Source of the DNA: Scylla paramamosain | Taxonomy: Eukaryota; Arthropoda; Malacostraca; Decapoda; Portunidae | Direction: 5' to 3' | NCBI RefSeq assembly: GCF_035594125.1 | Contig: NC_087181.1 | Coordinates: forward strand, 7,116,840-7,180,839 | Length of the DNA stretch: 64,000 bases | Shown here: piece after piece, positions 1 through 13,926 of the stretch | Layout: each line of letters opens with the position of its first letter | Position numbering within the stretch: position 1 is the first letter of the stretch | The notes under the pieces: model-generated | The model's database searches: none | Told to the model about the DNA's origin: nothing | Seen by the model: only the letters and a program-made list of their open reading frames with translations | Translations under genes and position numbers: made by a program

Positions 1-1747
1 TTTCACAAGGCAAAAAACTCAAAAACTGAAAACATCTTTTATGGACAAACAGAATAACATTACCAAAAACATGTATTTTGAGTGTTTTTGATCATGTTAT
101 CTATAAAAACGCTTAAATACATGCAAAGAACCATATGTTTGGGAAACGAAAGGACATTACGAGAAATATGTATTTTGAGTGTTTTTTAGTTCCTTAAGTA
201 CCAAAAAGCTAAAACCCACAAATAACACTCTTTATTTAGAAAAATAAATAAATAAAAAATAAAAAAAAGGATTTTTAATTTTGTTATTTTTCTTCATAGG
301 AACTGAGATGCCAAAATTCTGGGAAAATTCCGGGCTATTATATAATAAAAGAAAATGATCAAAAAAGTTAATTTTAGCTTTTTTTCGGACTGTTATATAC
401 CAAACCCTAAAGTGCATGCAAAGCCTCTTATATGAGGAAATTAATCGACCTTAAAAGAAATCTGTCTTTTGAGTTATTTTCAGAATGTTAGGCACCAAAA
501 CGATCAATAAATAAGGAACTCACTCTATATGGGAATCCAAAACAAAATTACTTGAAACGTGTCTTCTCAGTGTTTTACGTAGAAAAAAAGCTAAAACGGA
601 TGCAAACCAACCAATATAAAAAAAAAAGAAAAACATTACCAAAAAGGTATATTTTGAGTATTTTTGAGCTTGTTACCTATAAAAAACGCGAAAATTGATG
701 CAAAGCACTCTATATTAGGAAATAATAGGACATTGCAAGAAAAGTGTATAATTAGTGTGTTATAGTTCAAAAGAACCAAAAGGCAAAAAACGCAAAAACT
801 TGTGGATATAGAGAAGTTTTCTACATACCAAAATGCTGAAACTCATGAATAACTTTTCTAATTGAGAAAGAGAACAAGCTTACTAAATGCGTGTATTTTG
901 AGATTTTTTCACATTCTTAGTTACCGAAACCCCAAATTGCATGGGAAACCAGCTTTATGTGAGAAAAAAATGATATTACCAGAAAAATGTCTTTTGAGTG
1001 GTTTTGAGCCTGATAGGCAATAAAGCACTAAAAAGCAGGGCAATCACATTACATTTTGAATAAAACCAATTTTTATCAAGAACATGCCTTTAAGTGTTTT
1101 TGAGCTCCTTATATTCTAAACCGCTAAAACGCATGCAAAACAAACTTTATGGAGAAACAGAATAAAATTACCAAAAACATGTATTTTGAGTGTTTTTGAT
1201 CAAGTTATCTATAAAAACACTTAAATACATGCAAAGTTTGGGAAACAAAAGGACATTACGAGAAACGTATATTATGAGTGTTTTTAAGTTTGTTAAGTAC
1301 AAAAAACCTAAAACCCACTCTTTATTTAGAAAAATAAATAAATAAAAAATAAAAAAAAAGGATTTTTTTTTCTTGGTATTCATCTTCATAGGTACCGAAA
1401 TGCCAAAATTCTGGGAAAATTCAAGGCAATTATACGATAAGAGAATATTATCAAAAAAAGTTGATTTTAGCTTTTTTTTTCGGATTGTTATGTACCTAAC
1501 GCTAAACTGCATGCAAAACCTCCTATATAAGGAAATTAAACGACCTTACCAGAAATCTGTCTTTTGAGTGTTTTTTTCAGCATGTTAGGCACCAAAATCA
1601 TAAATAATAAGAAACTCACTCTATATGGGAATCCACAACAAAATTACTGAAAACGTGTCTTCCCAGTGTTTTACGTAGAAAAACGCTAAAATGGATGCAA
1701 ACCAACTAATATCAAGAAATAGAAAAAACATTACCAAAAAGGTATAT
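1..1747 (+). repeat. Satellite A block, long-range copy of 38,853-40,611
   Basis: About 1.6 units of 1.1 kb. It aligns without major gaps to 38,853-40,611 at an offset of about 38,854, sharing private variants such as TTTTTCTTCATAGG, AAATTCCGNGCTATTATAT and CGATCAATAAATAAGG. Identity by eye is well above 90 %. The copy here continues into ordinary satellite A, whereas the right-hand copy stops at 40,611. The left end is cut by the window. Confidence 0.8.
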
Positions 1748-2749
1748 TTTGAGTGTTTTTGAGCTTGGTACCTAGAAAAAAACGCTAAAATTGATACAAA
1801 GCACTCTATATTGGGAAACAAAGGGACATTGCGAGAAAAGTGTATAATGAGTGTATTTTTTCCAGAAGTGTCTTTTAATTGTTTTTGAACGTGTTAGGCA
1901 ATGAAGTACTAAAAAGTAGGGCAATCACATTACATAGGAATAAAAGCAACTTTTACTAAGAACTTGCCAATATGTGTTTTTGAGCTCCTTACATACCAAA
2001 CCGCTAAAACGCATGGAAAACAAACTTTATGGAAAAACAGAATAACATTACCAAAAACATGTATTTTGAGTGTTTTTGATCATGTTATCTATAAAAACGC
2101 TTAAATACATGCAAAAAACCCAAAATAAAGAAATAGAATAACATTACTAAAAAGGTATATTTTTAGTGTTTTTGTAATTGTTACCTACAAAAAACGCGAA
2201 AATGGATGGAAAGCACTCTATATTGGGAAGCAAAAGGACATTACGAGAAACGTATATAATGAGTTTTTTATAGTTTCACAAGAACTACAAGGCAAAAAAC
2301 GCAAAAACTCGTGTATATAGAGAAATTTCTTACAATCCAAAATACTGAAACTCTGGAACAACACTCTTAATTCAGAAATAGAATAATCTTACTAAATGCG
2401 TGTATTTTGAGTGCTTTTCACATCCTTAGTTACCAAAACCCCAAATTGCATGCGAAACCGGCTTTATGTGGGAAACAAATGACATTACCAGAAAAATGTC
2501 TTTTGAGCGGTTTTGACCGTGTTAGGCAAAAAAGCACTAAAAAGCAGGGCAATCACATTACATTGGAATAAAACCAATTTTTAACAAGAACTTGCCTTGA
2601 AGTGTATTTGAGCTCCTTATATACCAAAACATTAAAATGCATGCAAAATACACTTTATGGTGAAACAGAATAACTTTACCAAAAAACATGTATTTTGAGT
2701 GTTTTTGATCATGTTACCAATAAAAACGCTTAAATACATGTTTCTTAAA
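1748..2749 (+). repeat. Satellite A monomers, truncated unit
   Basis: About 11 plus-oriented monomers. The A-run/T-run marker monomer expected near 2,500 is absent, so this is a deleted or fused unit. It ends at a small insertion holding a perfect 12-bp palindrome (2,750-2,761). Confidence 0.75.
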
Positions 2750-2761
2750 CATCGATCGATG
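2750..2761. other. 12-bp perfect palindrome at a satellite junction
   Basis: CATCGATCGATG lies inside a short non-satellite insertion that interrupts the usual AAATACATGCAAAGAA stretch. To its left the sequence is the AAAACGCTTAAATACATG monomer. To its right it switches to the ACTCCCTATTGGGAAAG variant, which otherwise occurs near 11,926 and 30,650. It therefore marks a rearrangement point. No function is implied. Confidence 0.6.
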
Positions 2762-3789
2762 CAAAACACTCCCTATTGGGAAAGAAAAGGACATTACGAG
2801 AAACGTGTATAATGAGTGTCTCATTATTTTTGAGCAAACGAACTTCTGGTTCACAAGAACCACAAGGGAAAAAAACGCAAAAACTCGTGTATATGAAGAA
2901 GTTTTTTAGATACCAAAATGCTGAAACTCATGAATAACAATATTAATTGAGAAACAGAACAACCTTAACAAATGCGTGTATTTTGAGTGTTTTTTCACAT
3001 TCTTAGCAAAACACCAAATAGCACACGAAACAATGTTGGAAAAAAATGACATCAACAGAAGTGTCTTTTGAGTGTTTTTGAGCGTGTTAGGGAATAAATC
3101 ACAAAAAAAAAAAAAAAACAGGGCAATCACATTACATGGGAATAAAACCAACTTTTACGAAGAACTTGCCTTGAAGTATTTTTGACCTCCTTACAAACCA
3201 AAACGCTAAAACGCATGCAAAAAACTCCTTTATGGAAAAGCAGAATAACATTACTAAAAACATGTGTTTTAAGCGTTTTTGGTCATGTTACCTATAAAAA
3301 TGCTTAAATACATGCAAAGAACCCTATGCTTGGGAAACGAAAGGACATTACGAGAAACGTGTATTAGGACCGTTTTTAAGTTCCTTAAGTACCAAAACGT
3401 TAAAACCCACAAATAACACTCTTTATAAAGAAAAAAAATAAATAAATGAAAAAAAATAGCTTTTTTTTATATTGATTGAAAATTAAGGGAATTTATGTGG
3501 AAAAAAAGAACATTATCAAAAAAGTTAAATAAAGCTCTTTTTCGGATTTTATGTACGAAACTCTAAAGTGCATGCCACCTATATAAGGAAGTTAAACGAC
3601 TTTACCAGAAACCTGTCTTTTCAGTGTTTTTCAGCATGTTAGGCACCAAAACGATAAATAATATGGAAGTCAGTCAATATGTGAATGCAAAACAAAATTA
3701 CTGAAAACGTGTCTTTTCAGTGTTTTACGTAGAAAAACGCTAAAACGGATGCAAACCAACAAATATGAAGAAATAGAATAACATTACCA
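2762..3789 (+). repeat. Satellite A block related to 11.93-12.6 kb and 30.65-31.35 kb
   Basis: The variants ACTCCCTATTGGGAAAG, GAGTGTCT followed by TTATTTT, and ACCAAAACGTTAAAACC appear in the same order as at 11,926-12,560 and 30,650-31,290. From about 3,500 the sequence resembles the GGAATTTATGTGGAAAAAA type seen at 9,680 and 28,380. The block is therefore a mosaic. It contains a poly(A) run at 3,102-3,118. Confidence 0.7.
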
Positions 3790-6700
3790 AAAAGTGTTTT
3801 TGAGCTTGTTACCTACAAAAAATTCGCAAATGGATGGAAAGCACTCTACATTGAGAAGGAAAAGGACATTACGAGAAACGTGTATAATGAGTGTTTTATA
3901 GTTTCACAAGAACCACAAGACAAAAAACGCAAAAACTCGTGTATATAGAGAAGTTTCCTACATACCAAAACGCTAAAACTCATGAATAACACTTTTAATT
4001 GGAAAAACAAAAGTACCTTACCAAATGTGTGTATTTTGAGTGTTTTTCACAATCTTAGTTACGAAAATCCCAAATTACATGCGATACTAGCTTTATGTGG
4101 GAAAAAAATAACATTAGCAGAAAAGTGTCTTTTGAGTGTTTTTGAACGTTATATGCAACAAAACACTAAAAAGCAGAATAATCACATTACATTGGAAAAA
4201 AAAAACAAATTTTACGAAGAACTTGCCTTTAAGTGTTTTTTAACTCCTTACATACCAAAACACTAAACGCATGCAAAACAACCTTTATGGAGAAACAGAA
4301 TAACATTACCAAAAACATGTATTTTGAGTTTTTTTGATCATGTTACCTATAAAATCGCTTAAATATATGCAAAGAACCCTATGTTTCTGAAACGAAAGGA
4401 CATTACGAAAATCGTGTATTATGGGTATTTTTAAGTTCCTAAAGTACCAAAAATCTAAAACCCACAAATTTTCTTTTTATAGAGAAAAAAAAACAATTAA
4501 AAAAATAGATTTTTTTTTGTTTTCATCTTAATAGGTACCGATATGCCAAAATTCTGAGAAAATTCAGGGAAATTATGTGAAAAAAAACATAAAAAATAAA
4601 TTTTTTTTACCTTTTTCCGGAGTTATGTACGAAACCCGGAAGTGCATGCAAAGCACAATGGGGAAATTACACGACTTTACAAGAAACGTGTCGTTGGGTG
4701 TTTTCAGCAATTTCAACAATATTACTGAAAACGTGTCTTTTCAGTTTTAGGGTAGAACGCTAAACGGATGCAAACCAACCAATATGAAGATATAGAATAA
4801 CATTACAAAAAAGTTGTGTTTTTGAGCTTGTTAGCTACAAAAAAACGCAAAAATGAATGCAAAGCAGTCTATATTGGGGAACAAAAGGATATTACATGAA
4901 AATTTTATAATGAATGTTTTAATAGTTTTTAAGAACCCTAAGGGAAAAAACGCAAAAACTCGTATATATGGAGAAGTTTCTTAGATACCAAAATGATGAA
5001 ACTCATGAATAACACTCTTAATTGAGAAACAGAACAATCATAAGAAATGAGTGTATTTTGAGTGTATTTTTTTTTCACATTCTTAGTGGTCCAACCCCAA
5101 ATTACATGCTAAACTGTGGAAAAAAAATTAAATTACTAGAAAACTAACTTTTTAGTTTTTTTCAGCGTGTTAGGCAATAAAGCACTAAAAAGCAGGGCAA
5201 TCACATTGCATGGGAATATAACCAACTTTTACCAAGAACTTGCCTTTAAGTTTTTTTGAGCTCCTTACATACCAAAACGCTAAAACCCATGCAAAACACC
5301 ATTTATGGAAAAACAGAAAAACATTATCAAAAACATGTATTTTGAGTGTTTTTGAGCTTTTTACCAATAAAAACGCTTTAATACATGCAAAGAACACTAT
5401 ATTGGGAATGAAAGGACATTACTAGGAATGTGTATTATGAGTGTTTATAAGTTCCTTATGTACCAAAAAGCTAAAACCCACAAATAAAATATGAAAAAAA
5501 TAAGATTTTTTTTTTCTTTTTGTTATTCATCTTCATAGGTACCGAGATGCCAAAATTCTGGGAAAATTCAGGGCAATCATATGATAAAAGAATATTATCA
5601 AAAAAGTTAATTTCAGCTTTTTATTCGGACTGTTATGTACCAAAACCTAAAGTGCATACAAAGCACTTTGCATGAGGAAGTTAAACGACCTTACCAGAAA
5701 TCTATGTTTTGAGTGTTTTTTTTTTAACATGTTAGGCACTAAAAGGATAAATAATAAGGAACTCACTCTATATGGGAATCCAAAACAAAGTTACTGAAAA
5801 CGTGTCTTCTCAGTGTTTTACGTAGAAAAACGCTAAAACGGATAAAAAACAACCAATATCAAGAAATAGAGAAACGTTACTAAAAAGGTATATTTTTAAT
5901 ATTTTTGAGCTTACCTACAAAAAAAAACGCGAAAATTGATGCAAAGCACTCTACATTGGGAAACAAAAGGACATTGAAAGAAAAGTGTATAATAAGTGTT
6001 TTATAGTTCAAAAGAACCAAAAGGCAAAATCTCGTGTATATGGAGAGGTTTCCTAGATAAAAAAAAAATGCTAAAACTCATGTATAACACTCCTAATTGA
6101 GAAACAGAACAACCTTAATAAATGCATGTATTTTGAGTGCTTTTCACATTCATAGTTACCAAAACCCCAAATTGCATGCGAAAATAGATTTCTGGGGAAA
6201 AAAAAAATAAGACTTTACCAGAAAAGTGTCTTTTGAGTGTATTTGAGAGTGATACGCAATAAAGCACTAAAAAGGAGGGCAATCACATTACATTGGAGGA
6301 AAACGAATTTTTACCAAGAATTTGCCTTAGAGTGTTTTTGAGCTCCATATATACCAAAAAACTAAAACGCATGCAAAACACTCTTTAAGGTGAAACAAAA
6401 TAACATTAACAAAAACATGTACGAGTATTTTGAGTGTTTTTGATAATGTTACCAATAAAAACGCTTAAATACATGTAAAGAACTCAATTTTTGGGAAATG
6501 AAAGGAGATTACGAGAAACGTGTATTAATAGTGTTTTTAAGTTCATTAATTACCAAAAAGCTAAAAGCCACAAATAACACACTTTATTGAGAAACAATAA
6601 ATAAATAAAAAAAATACGTTATTTTTTTTCTTTCTTATTCATCTTCACAGGTACCGATATGCCAAAATTCGGGCAAAATTCAGGAAATTATGTGAAATAA

Positions 6701-8767
6701 ACACATTATCAAAAAAGTTAAATTTAGCTTCTTTTTTCGGACTGTTATGTACCAAACCCTTAAAGTGCAAGCAAAGCCACTTATATGGGGAAATTAAACG
6801 TCTTTGCAAGAAAATGGTCTTATGAGTGTTTTTCAGCATCTTAGGAACCAACACGATAAATAACATGGAAATCAATCTATATAGGAATCCAAAACAAAAT
6901 TACTAAAGACGTGTCTTTTCGGTGTTTTACGTAGAAAAACGCTAAAACGGATGCAAACCAACCAATATGAAGAAATAAAATAACATTACCAAAAAGGTAT
7001 ATTTTGAGTGTTTTTGAAATTGTTACCTACAAAAAAAGCGAAAATGGATGGAAAGCACTCTATATTGGGAAGCAAAAGAACATTACGAGAAACATGTATA
7101 ATGAGTGTTTTATAGTTTCACAAGAACTACAGGGCAAAAAACGCAAAAACCCGTGTATATAGAGACGTTTCTTACATTCCAAATTGCTGAAACTCTGGAA
7201 CAACACTCTTAATTGAGAAAAAGAACAATCTTACTAAATGCGTGTGTTTTGAGTGCTTTTCACATCCTTAGTTACCAAAACCCCAAATTGCATGCGAAAC
7301 CAACTTTATGTGGGAATAAAATGACATTACCAGAAAAATGTCTTTTGAGTGTTTTTGAGCGTATTAGGCAATAAACAACTAAAAAGAAGGGCAATCACAT
7401 TACATTAGAATAAAACCAATTTTTAACAAGATTTTGCCTTTAAGTGTATTTGAGCTCCTTATATACCAAAACACTAAAATGCATGTAAAATAAACTTTAT
7501 GGTGAAACAGAATAACATTACCGAGAACATATATTTTGAGTGTTTTTCATCATGTTACCAATAAAAACGCTTAAATATATGCAAAGAACCCTATTTTTGG
7601 GAAACGAAAGGACATTACGAGAAACGTGTATTATGAGTGTTTTAAGTTCATTAAGTACGAAAAAGCTAAAAGCCAAAAATTACACTCTTCATTGAGAAAA
7701 AAATAAAAAATAAAAAAAAACAAGATATTTTTTTTTAATTCTCATTCATCTTCACAGGTAACGAGGTGCCAAAATTCGGGCAAAGTTCATTAAATTATAT
7801 GAAATAAGAACATTATCAAAAAAGTTAAATTTAGCTTTTTTATTCGGACTTATGTACCAAACCCCTAAAGTGCATGCAAAGCCACCTATATGGGAAAATT
7901 AAACTTCTTTGCCAGAAAACTGTCTTATGAGTGTTTTTCAGCATGTTAGGAACCAACACGATAAAACCCAAGGAAGTCAATCTATATGGGAATCCAAAAC
8001 AAAATTACTGAATACGTGTCTTTTCGGTGTTTTACGTACAAAACGCTAAAACGGATGCAAACCAAAAAGGTATATTTTGAGTGTTTTGAAATTGTTACCT
8101 ACAAAAAACGCGAAAATGGATGGAAAGCACTCTATATTGGGAAGCAAAAGGCACCAAAAAAGCATGTTAGGCATCAAAACGATAAATAAAATGAAAGTCA
8201 CTCTATATGGAAATCCAAAACAAAATTACTGGAAACGTGTCTTTTAAAAGATTTACGTAGAAAAACGCTAAAAGGGATGCAAACCAACCAATATGAAGAA
8301 ATAGAATAACCTTACCAAAAAAAAATATATTTTGTGTGTTCTTGAGCTTGTTACATAAAAAAAACACGAAAATGGATGCAAAGCACTCTATATAAGGAAA
8401 AAAAAGGACATAACGAGAAACGTGTATAATGAGTGTTTTATAGTTCCACCAGAATCACAAGGCAAAAAACGCAAAAACTCGACTAAGATACGAAAATACT
8501 AAAACTCATGAATAACACTCTTAATCAAGAAACAGAACAACCTTAATAAATGCGTGTATTTTGAGTGTTTTTTTTACATTCTTAGTTACCAAAACCCAAA
8601 TTTCCATGCGAAACTAGCCTTATGTGGGAAAAAAATGACATTACCAGAAAAGTGTCTTTGAGTGTTTTTTGGGCGTGTTAGGCAATAAAGCACTAAAAAG
8701 CAGGGCAATCCCATTACATGGGAATAAAACCAACTTTTACGGAGAACTTGCCTTTTAGTGTTTTTGA

Positions 8768-9219
8768 CACACATTTAGTAAGCTTGCTCTGTTTCTCAAT
8801 TAAGAGTGTTATTCATGAGTTTCAGCATATACACGAATTTTTACATTTTTTGTCTTGTGGTTTTTTTGAACTATAAAACATTCATTATATACTTTTCTCG
8901 CAATATTCCCTTGTTTCCCAATATAGAGTGCTTTGTATCCATTTTAGCGTTTTTTTTTTTTTGTAGGTAACAAGCTCAAAAACACTCAAAATATATATTT
9001 TTCGTAATGTTTTTCTGCTTCTTGATATTAGTTAGTTTGTATCAGTTTTAGCGTTTTTCTACGTAAAACACTGAGAAGACACGTTTTCAGTCATTTTCTT
9101 TTGGATTCCCACATATAGTGAATTCCTTATTATATATCGTTTTGGTGTCTAACATGCTGAAAAACACTCAAAAGACAGATTTCTGGTAAGGTCTTTAATT
9201 TCCTCTAGTGGGAGGCTTT
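8768..9219 (-). repeat. Inverted satellite block, copy 1 (452 bp)
   Basis: Orientation switches from plus to minus at CACACATTTAGTAAGC and back after CTAGTGGGAGGCTTTC. Read as reverse complement, the block runs from a CCTC...AGGAAATTAAAG monomer to one ending CTTACTAAATGTGTG, about five monomers. The plus-strand sequence at about 8,150-8,556 contains the same monomers, so the pair is an inverted repeat with a spacer of about 210 bp. Confidence 0.88.
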
Positions 9220-12200
9220 CAATGTCTTTTCAGTGTTTTTCAGCGTGTTACGCAATAAAGCACTAAAAGCCAGGGCAATCACATTACATGGGAATAAAAC
9301 CAAATTTTACCAAGAACTTGCCTTTAAATGTTTTTGAGCTTCTTACATACCAAAACGCTAAAACGCATGAAAAATACATTTTATGGAGAAACAGAACTAC
9401 ATCACCAAATACATGTATTTTGAGTGTTTTTTATCATGTAATCTATAAAAACGCTTAAACACATGCAAAGAACCTTATGTTTGGGAAACGAAAGGACATT
9501 ACGAGAAACGTTTATTATCAGTGATTTTTAAGTTCCTTCAGTAACAAAAAGCTAAAACCCACAAATAACACTCTTTAGAAAAAAAATAATAATAAATAAA
9601 AAGAATAAAAAAATTGAATTTTTTTTTTTTTTTTGTTATTGATCTTCATAGGTACCGATATGCCAAAATTCTGCCAAAATTCAGGGAATTTATTTGGAAA
9701 AAAAAACATTATCATAAAAGCTTTTTTTCGGATTGTTATGTACCAAACCCTAAAGTGCATGGAAAGCCACGTATATAGGGAAGTTAAACGACTATACCAG
9801 AAACCTGTCTTTTCAGTGTTTTTCAGCATGTTAGGCAAGAAAACGATAAATAATATGGAAGTCATTCAATATGTGAATTCAAAAGAAGATTACTGAAAAC
9901 GTGTCTTTTCACTGTTTTACGTAGAAAAACGCTGAAGCGGATACAAACCATCCTATATGAAGAAATAGAATAACATTTCCAAAAAGATATATTTTGAGTG
10001 TTTTTGAGCTTGTTACCTACAAAAAATGGAAAAATGGATGTAAAGCACCCTATATTAGGAAACAAAAGGACATTACGAGAAACGTGTATAATGAGTGTTT
10101 TATAGTTTTAAAAGAACCACAACGCAAGAACTCGTGTATATAGAGAAATTTCTAACATTCCAAAATAAATAAATGCAAAGCCTCCAATAGGAGGAAATTA
10201 AACGACCTTACCAGAAATCTGTGTTTTGAGTGTTTTTTAGCATGTTAGGCACCAAAACGATAAATAATAAGGAACTCACTCTATTTGGGAATCCAAAACA
10301 AAGTTACTGAAAACGTGTCTTATCAGTGTATTACGTAGAAAAACGTTAAAACTGATGGAAACCAACCAATATCAAGAAATAGAAAAACGTTACCAAAAAG
10401 GTATATTTTGATTGTTTTTGAGCTTTTTACCTACAAAAAACGCGAAAATTGATGTGAGGCACTCTATATTAGGAAACAAAACGACATTGCAAGAGAAGTG
10501 TATAATGAGTGTTTTATAGTTCAAAAGAACCACAAAGCAAAAAACGCAAAAACTCGTGTATATAGAGAGATTTCCTACATACCAAAATGCTGAAACTCAT
10601 GAATAAAACTCTTAATTGAGAAACAGAACACCTTAATAAATGCGAGTATTTTGAGTGCTTTTCACATTCTTAGTTACCAAAACCCCAAATAACATGCGAA
10701 ACCACCTTTATGTGAGAAAAAAATGACATTACCAGAAAAGTGTCTTTTAAGTGTTTTTGACCGTTATGGGCAATAAACCACTAAAAAGCAGGGCAATCAT
10801 TTTACATTGGAATAACACAAATTTATACAAAAAAACTTGCCTTTAAGTGTTTTTAAGCTCTTTATATTACTAAAATTACTAAAAACGTGTCTTTTCGGTG
10901 TTTTACGTAGAAAAACGCTAAAACGGATGCAAACAAACCAATATGAAGAAATTAAATAACATTACCAAAAAGGTATATTTTGAGTGTTTTTGAAATTGTT
11001 ACCTACAAAAAAAAAAACGAAAATGGATGGAAAGAACTCTATATTGGGAAGCAAAAGGACATTACGAGAAACATGTATAATGAGTGTTTTATAGTTTCAC
11101 AAGAACTAGAGGGCAAAAAACGCAAAAAATCGTGTATATAGAGAAGTTTCTTACATTCTAAAATGCTGAAACTCTGGAACAACACTCTTAATTGAGAAAC
11201 AGAACAATCTTACTAAATGCCTGTATTTTGAGTGCTTTTCACATTCTTAGTTACCAAAATCCCAAATTACATGCGAAACCAACTTTATGTGGGAAAAAAA
11301 ATGACATTACCAGAAAAATGTCTTTTGAGTGTTTTTGAGCGTGTTAGGCAATAAAGCACTAAAAAGCAGAGCAAACACATTACATTGGAATAAAACCAAT
11401 TTATTAACAAGAAGTGTTTTTGAGATCCTTTTATACCAAAACACAAAAACGCATGCAAAATACACTTCATGGTGAAACAGAAGAACATTACCAAAAACAT
11501 GTATTTTAAGTATTTTTGATCATGTTACCAATAAAAACGCTTAAACACATGCAAAGAAACCTTTTTTGGGGAAACTAAAGGACATTACGAGAAACGTGTA
11601 TAATGAGTGTTTTTAAGTTCCTTAACTACCAAAAAAGCTAAAACCCACAAATAACACTCTTTACAGAGAAAAAAAAAATGAAATATGATTTTTTTTTTTT
11701 CTTATTCATCTTTATAGGTACTGAGATGCCAAAATTCTGGCAATATTTTTTGGGAATCGAAAAGAAAATTACTGAAAACGTGTCTTTTCGGTGTTTTACG
11801 TAGAAAAACGCTAAAACAGATGAAAACCAACCAATATGAAGAAATAGAATAGCATTACCAAAGAGGTATATTTTGAGTGTTTTTGAGCTTGATACCTACA
11901 TAAAATGCGAAAATTGATGCAAAGCACTCCCTATTGGGAAAGAAAAGGACATTACGTGAATTATGTAAAATGAGTGTCTTATTATTTTCGGGCAAAAGAA
12001 CTTGTGCTTCAGAAAAACCACAAAGCAAAAAAAGCAAAATCTCGTGTATATAAAGAAGTTTCTTAGATACCAAAATGCTGAAACTCATGAATAACAATCT
12101 TAATTGAGAAACAGAACAACATTACCAAATCAGTGTATTTTGAGTGTTTTTTTTCACATTTTTCGCAAAACCATAAATAGCATGCGAAACTAGCTTTATG

Positions 12201-13421
12201 TGGGAAAAAAAAATTACACTGAAAGTGTTTTGACCGTGTTAAGCAATAAAGCACTAAAAACCACGGCAATCAAATTACATTGGAATAAAACCAGCTTTTA
12301 ACAAAAACTTGCCTTGAAGTGTTTTTCAGCTCCTTACATAACAAATTGCTAAAACGCATGCAAAAACACCCCTTTATAGAGAAGCAGAATAACAATATCA
12401 AAAACAAGTGTTTTCAGTGTTTTTTATCATGTTACCTATAAAAACGCTTTATTACATGCAAAGATCCCCATATTTGGGAAACGAAAGTACATTATGAGAA
12501 ATGTGTATTATGAATGTTTTTAAGTTCCTTAAGTACCAAAACGTTAAAACCTACAAATAACACTCTTTATAAAGAAAAAAAAAAATAGCATTTTTATTTT
12601 TTCCTTATTGATGTTCATAGGTACCAACATGCCAAAATTCTCCCAAAATTCAGAGAACTTTTGTGGAAAAAACATTATCGAAAAAGTTAATTTTACCTAT
12701 TTTTTTCGGAATTATGTTCCAAACCATAAAGTGTATGCAAAGCCACCTATCTGATGAAATTTAACGACTCTACAAGAAACCTGTCTTTTGAGTGTTTTTC
12801 TGCATGTTAGGCACAAAAACAATAAATAATATGAAAGTCACTCTATATGGAAATCCAAAACAAAATTACTGAAAACGTGTCTTTTAAAAGATTTACGTAG
12901 GAAAACGCTAAAACGGATGCAATCCAACCAATATGAAGAAATAGAATAACATTACCGAAAAAGTATATATTGTGTGTTTTTGAGCTTGTTACATTAAAAA
13001 AAACGCGAAAATGGATGCAAACCACTCTATATAAGGAAAAAAAAGGCATATAGAGAAACGTGTATAATGAGTGTTTTATAGTTTCACCAGAATCAGAAGG
13101 CAAAAAACGCAAAAACTCGACTGTATGGAGAAGTTTCTAAGATGCCAAAATACTGAAACTCATGAATAACACTCTTAATCAAGAAACAGAACAACCTTAC
13201 TAAATGCGTGTATTTTGAGTGTTTTTTTTTACATTCTTAGTTACCAAAACCCCAAATTCCATGCGAAACTAGCTTTATGTGGGAAAAAAATGACATTACC
13301 AGAGAAGTGTCTTTGAGTGTTTTTGAGCGTGTTAGGCAATAAAGTACTAAAAAGCAGGGCAATCACATTACATGGGAATAAAACCAACTTTTACGAAGAA
13401 CTTGCCTTTTATTGTTTTTGA

Positions 13422-13926
13422 CACGCATTTAGTAAGGTTGCTCTGTTTCTCAATTAAGAGTGTTATTTTTGAGTTTCAGCATTTTGGTATATAGGAAACT
13501 TCTCCATATACACGAGTTTTTGCGTTTTTTGCCTTTTTGTTTTTTTGAACTATAAAACATGCCTTGTGGTTTTTGTGAACTATAAAATATTCATTATACT
13601 TTTTTCTTGCAATGTCCCTTTGTTTCCTAATATAGAGTGGTTTGTATCAATTTTTGCGTTTGTTTTTGTAGGTAACAAGCTGAAAAACACTTAAAATATA
13701 CATTTTTGGTAATGTTTTTCTGCTTCTTGATATTGGTTGCTTTGTGTCAGTTTTTTGCGTTTTTTATACGTAAAACATTGAGAAGACACGTTTTCATTAA
13801 TTTTCTTTTGGATTCCCACATAGCGTGAGTTCCTTATTATTTATCGTTTTGGTGGCTAACATGCTGAAAAACACTCAAAAGACAGATTTCTGGTAACGTC
13901 TTTAATTTCCTCATATAAGAGGTTTT
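13422..13926 (-). repeat. Inverted satellite block, copy 2 (505 bp)
   Basis: Same left junction (TTTTTGACACGCATTTAG) and right junction (return to ATGTCTTTTCAGTG) as the other four copies. This copy is longer because a stretch of about 45 bp around GAACTATAAAA is tandemly duplicated (about 13,545-13,590). The plus-oriented counterpart is at about 12,735-13,212, giving arms of up to about 480 bp and a spacer of about 210 bp. Confidence 0.88.

Noticed and set aside
1380..1400. Splice acceptor-like T-run plus CATAGGTACC in each unit, suggesting exons
   Set aside because: No matching donors, no long frames and perfect recurrence with the repeat; kept only as a property of the marker monomer.
3982..4266. 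Open frame of 94 codons and many similar 60-130-codon frames across the satellite
   Set aside because: The same peptides (such as GTEMPKFWENS, KTCILSVF, FLVLYCLTRSKTLK) recur with the satellite period on both strands. They have no start context, no domain and no conservation beyond the DNA repeat.
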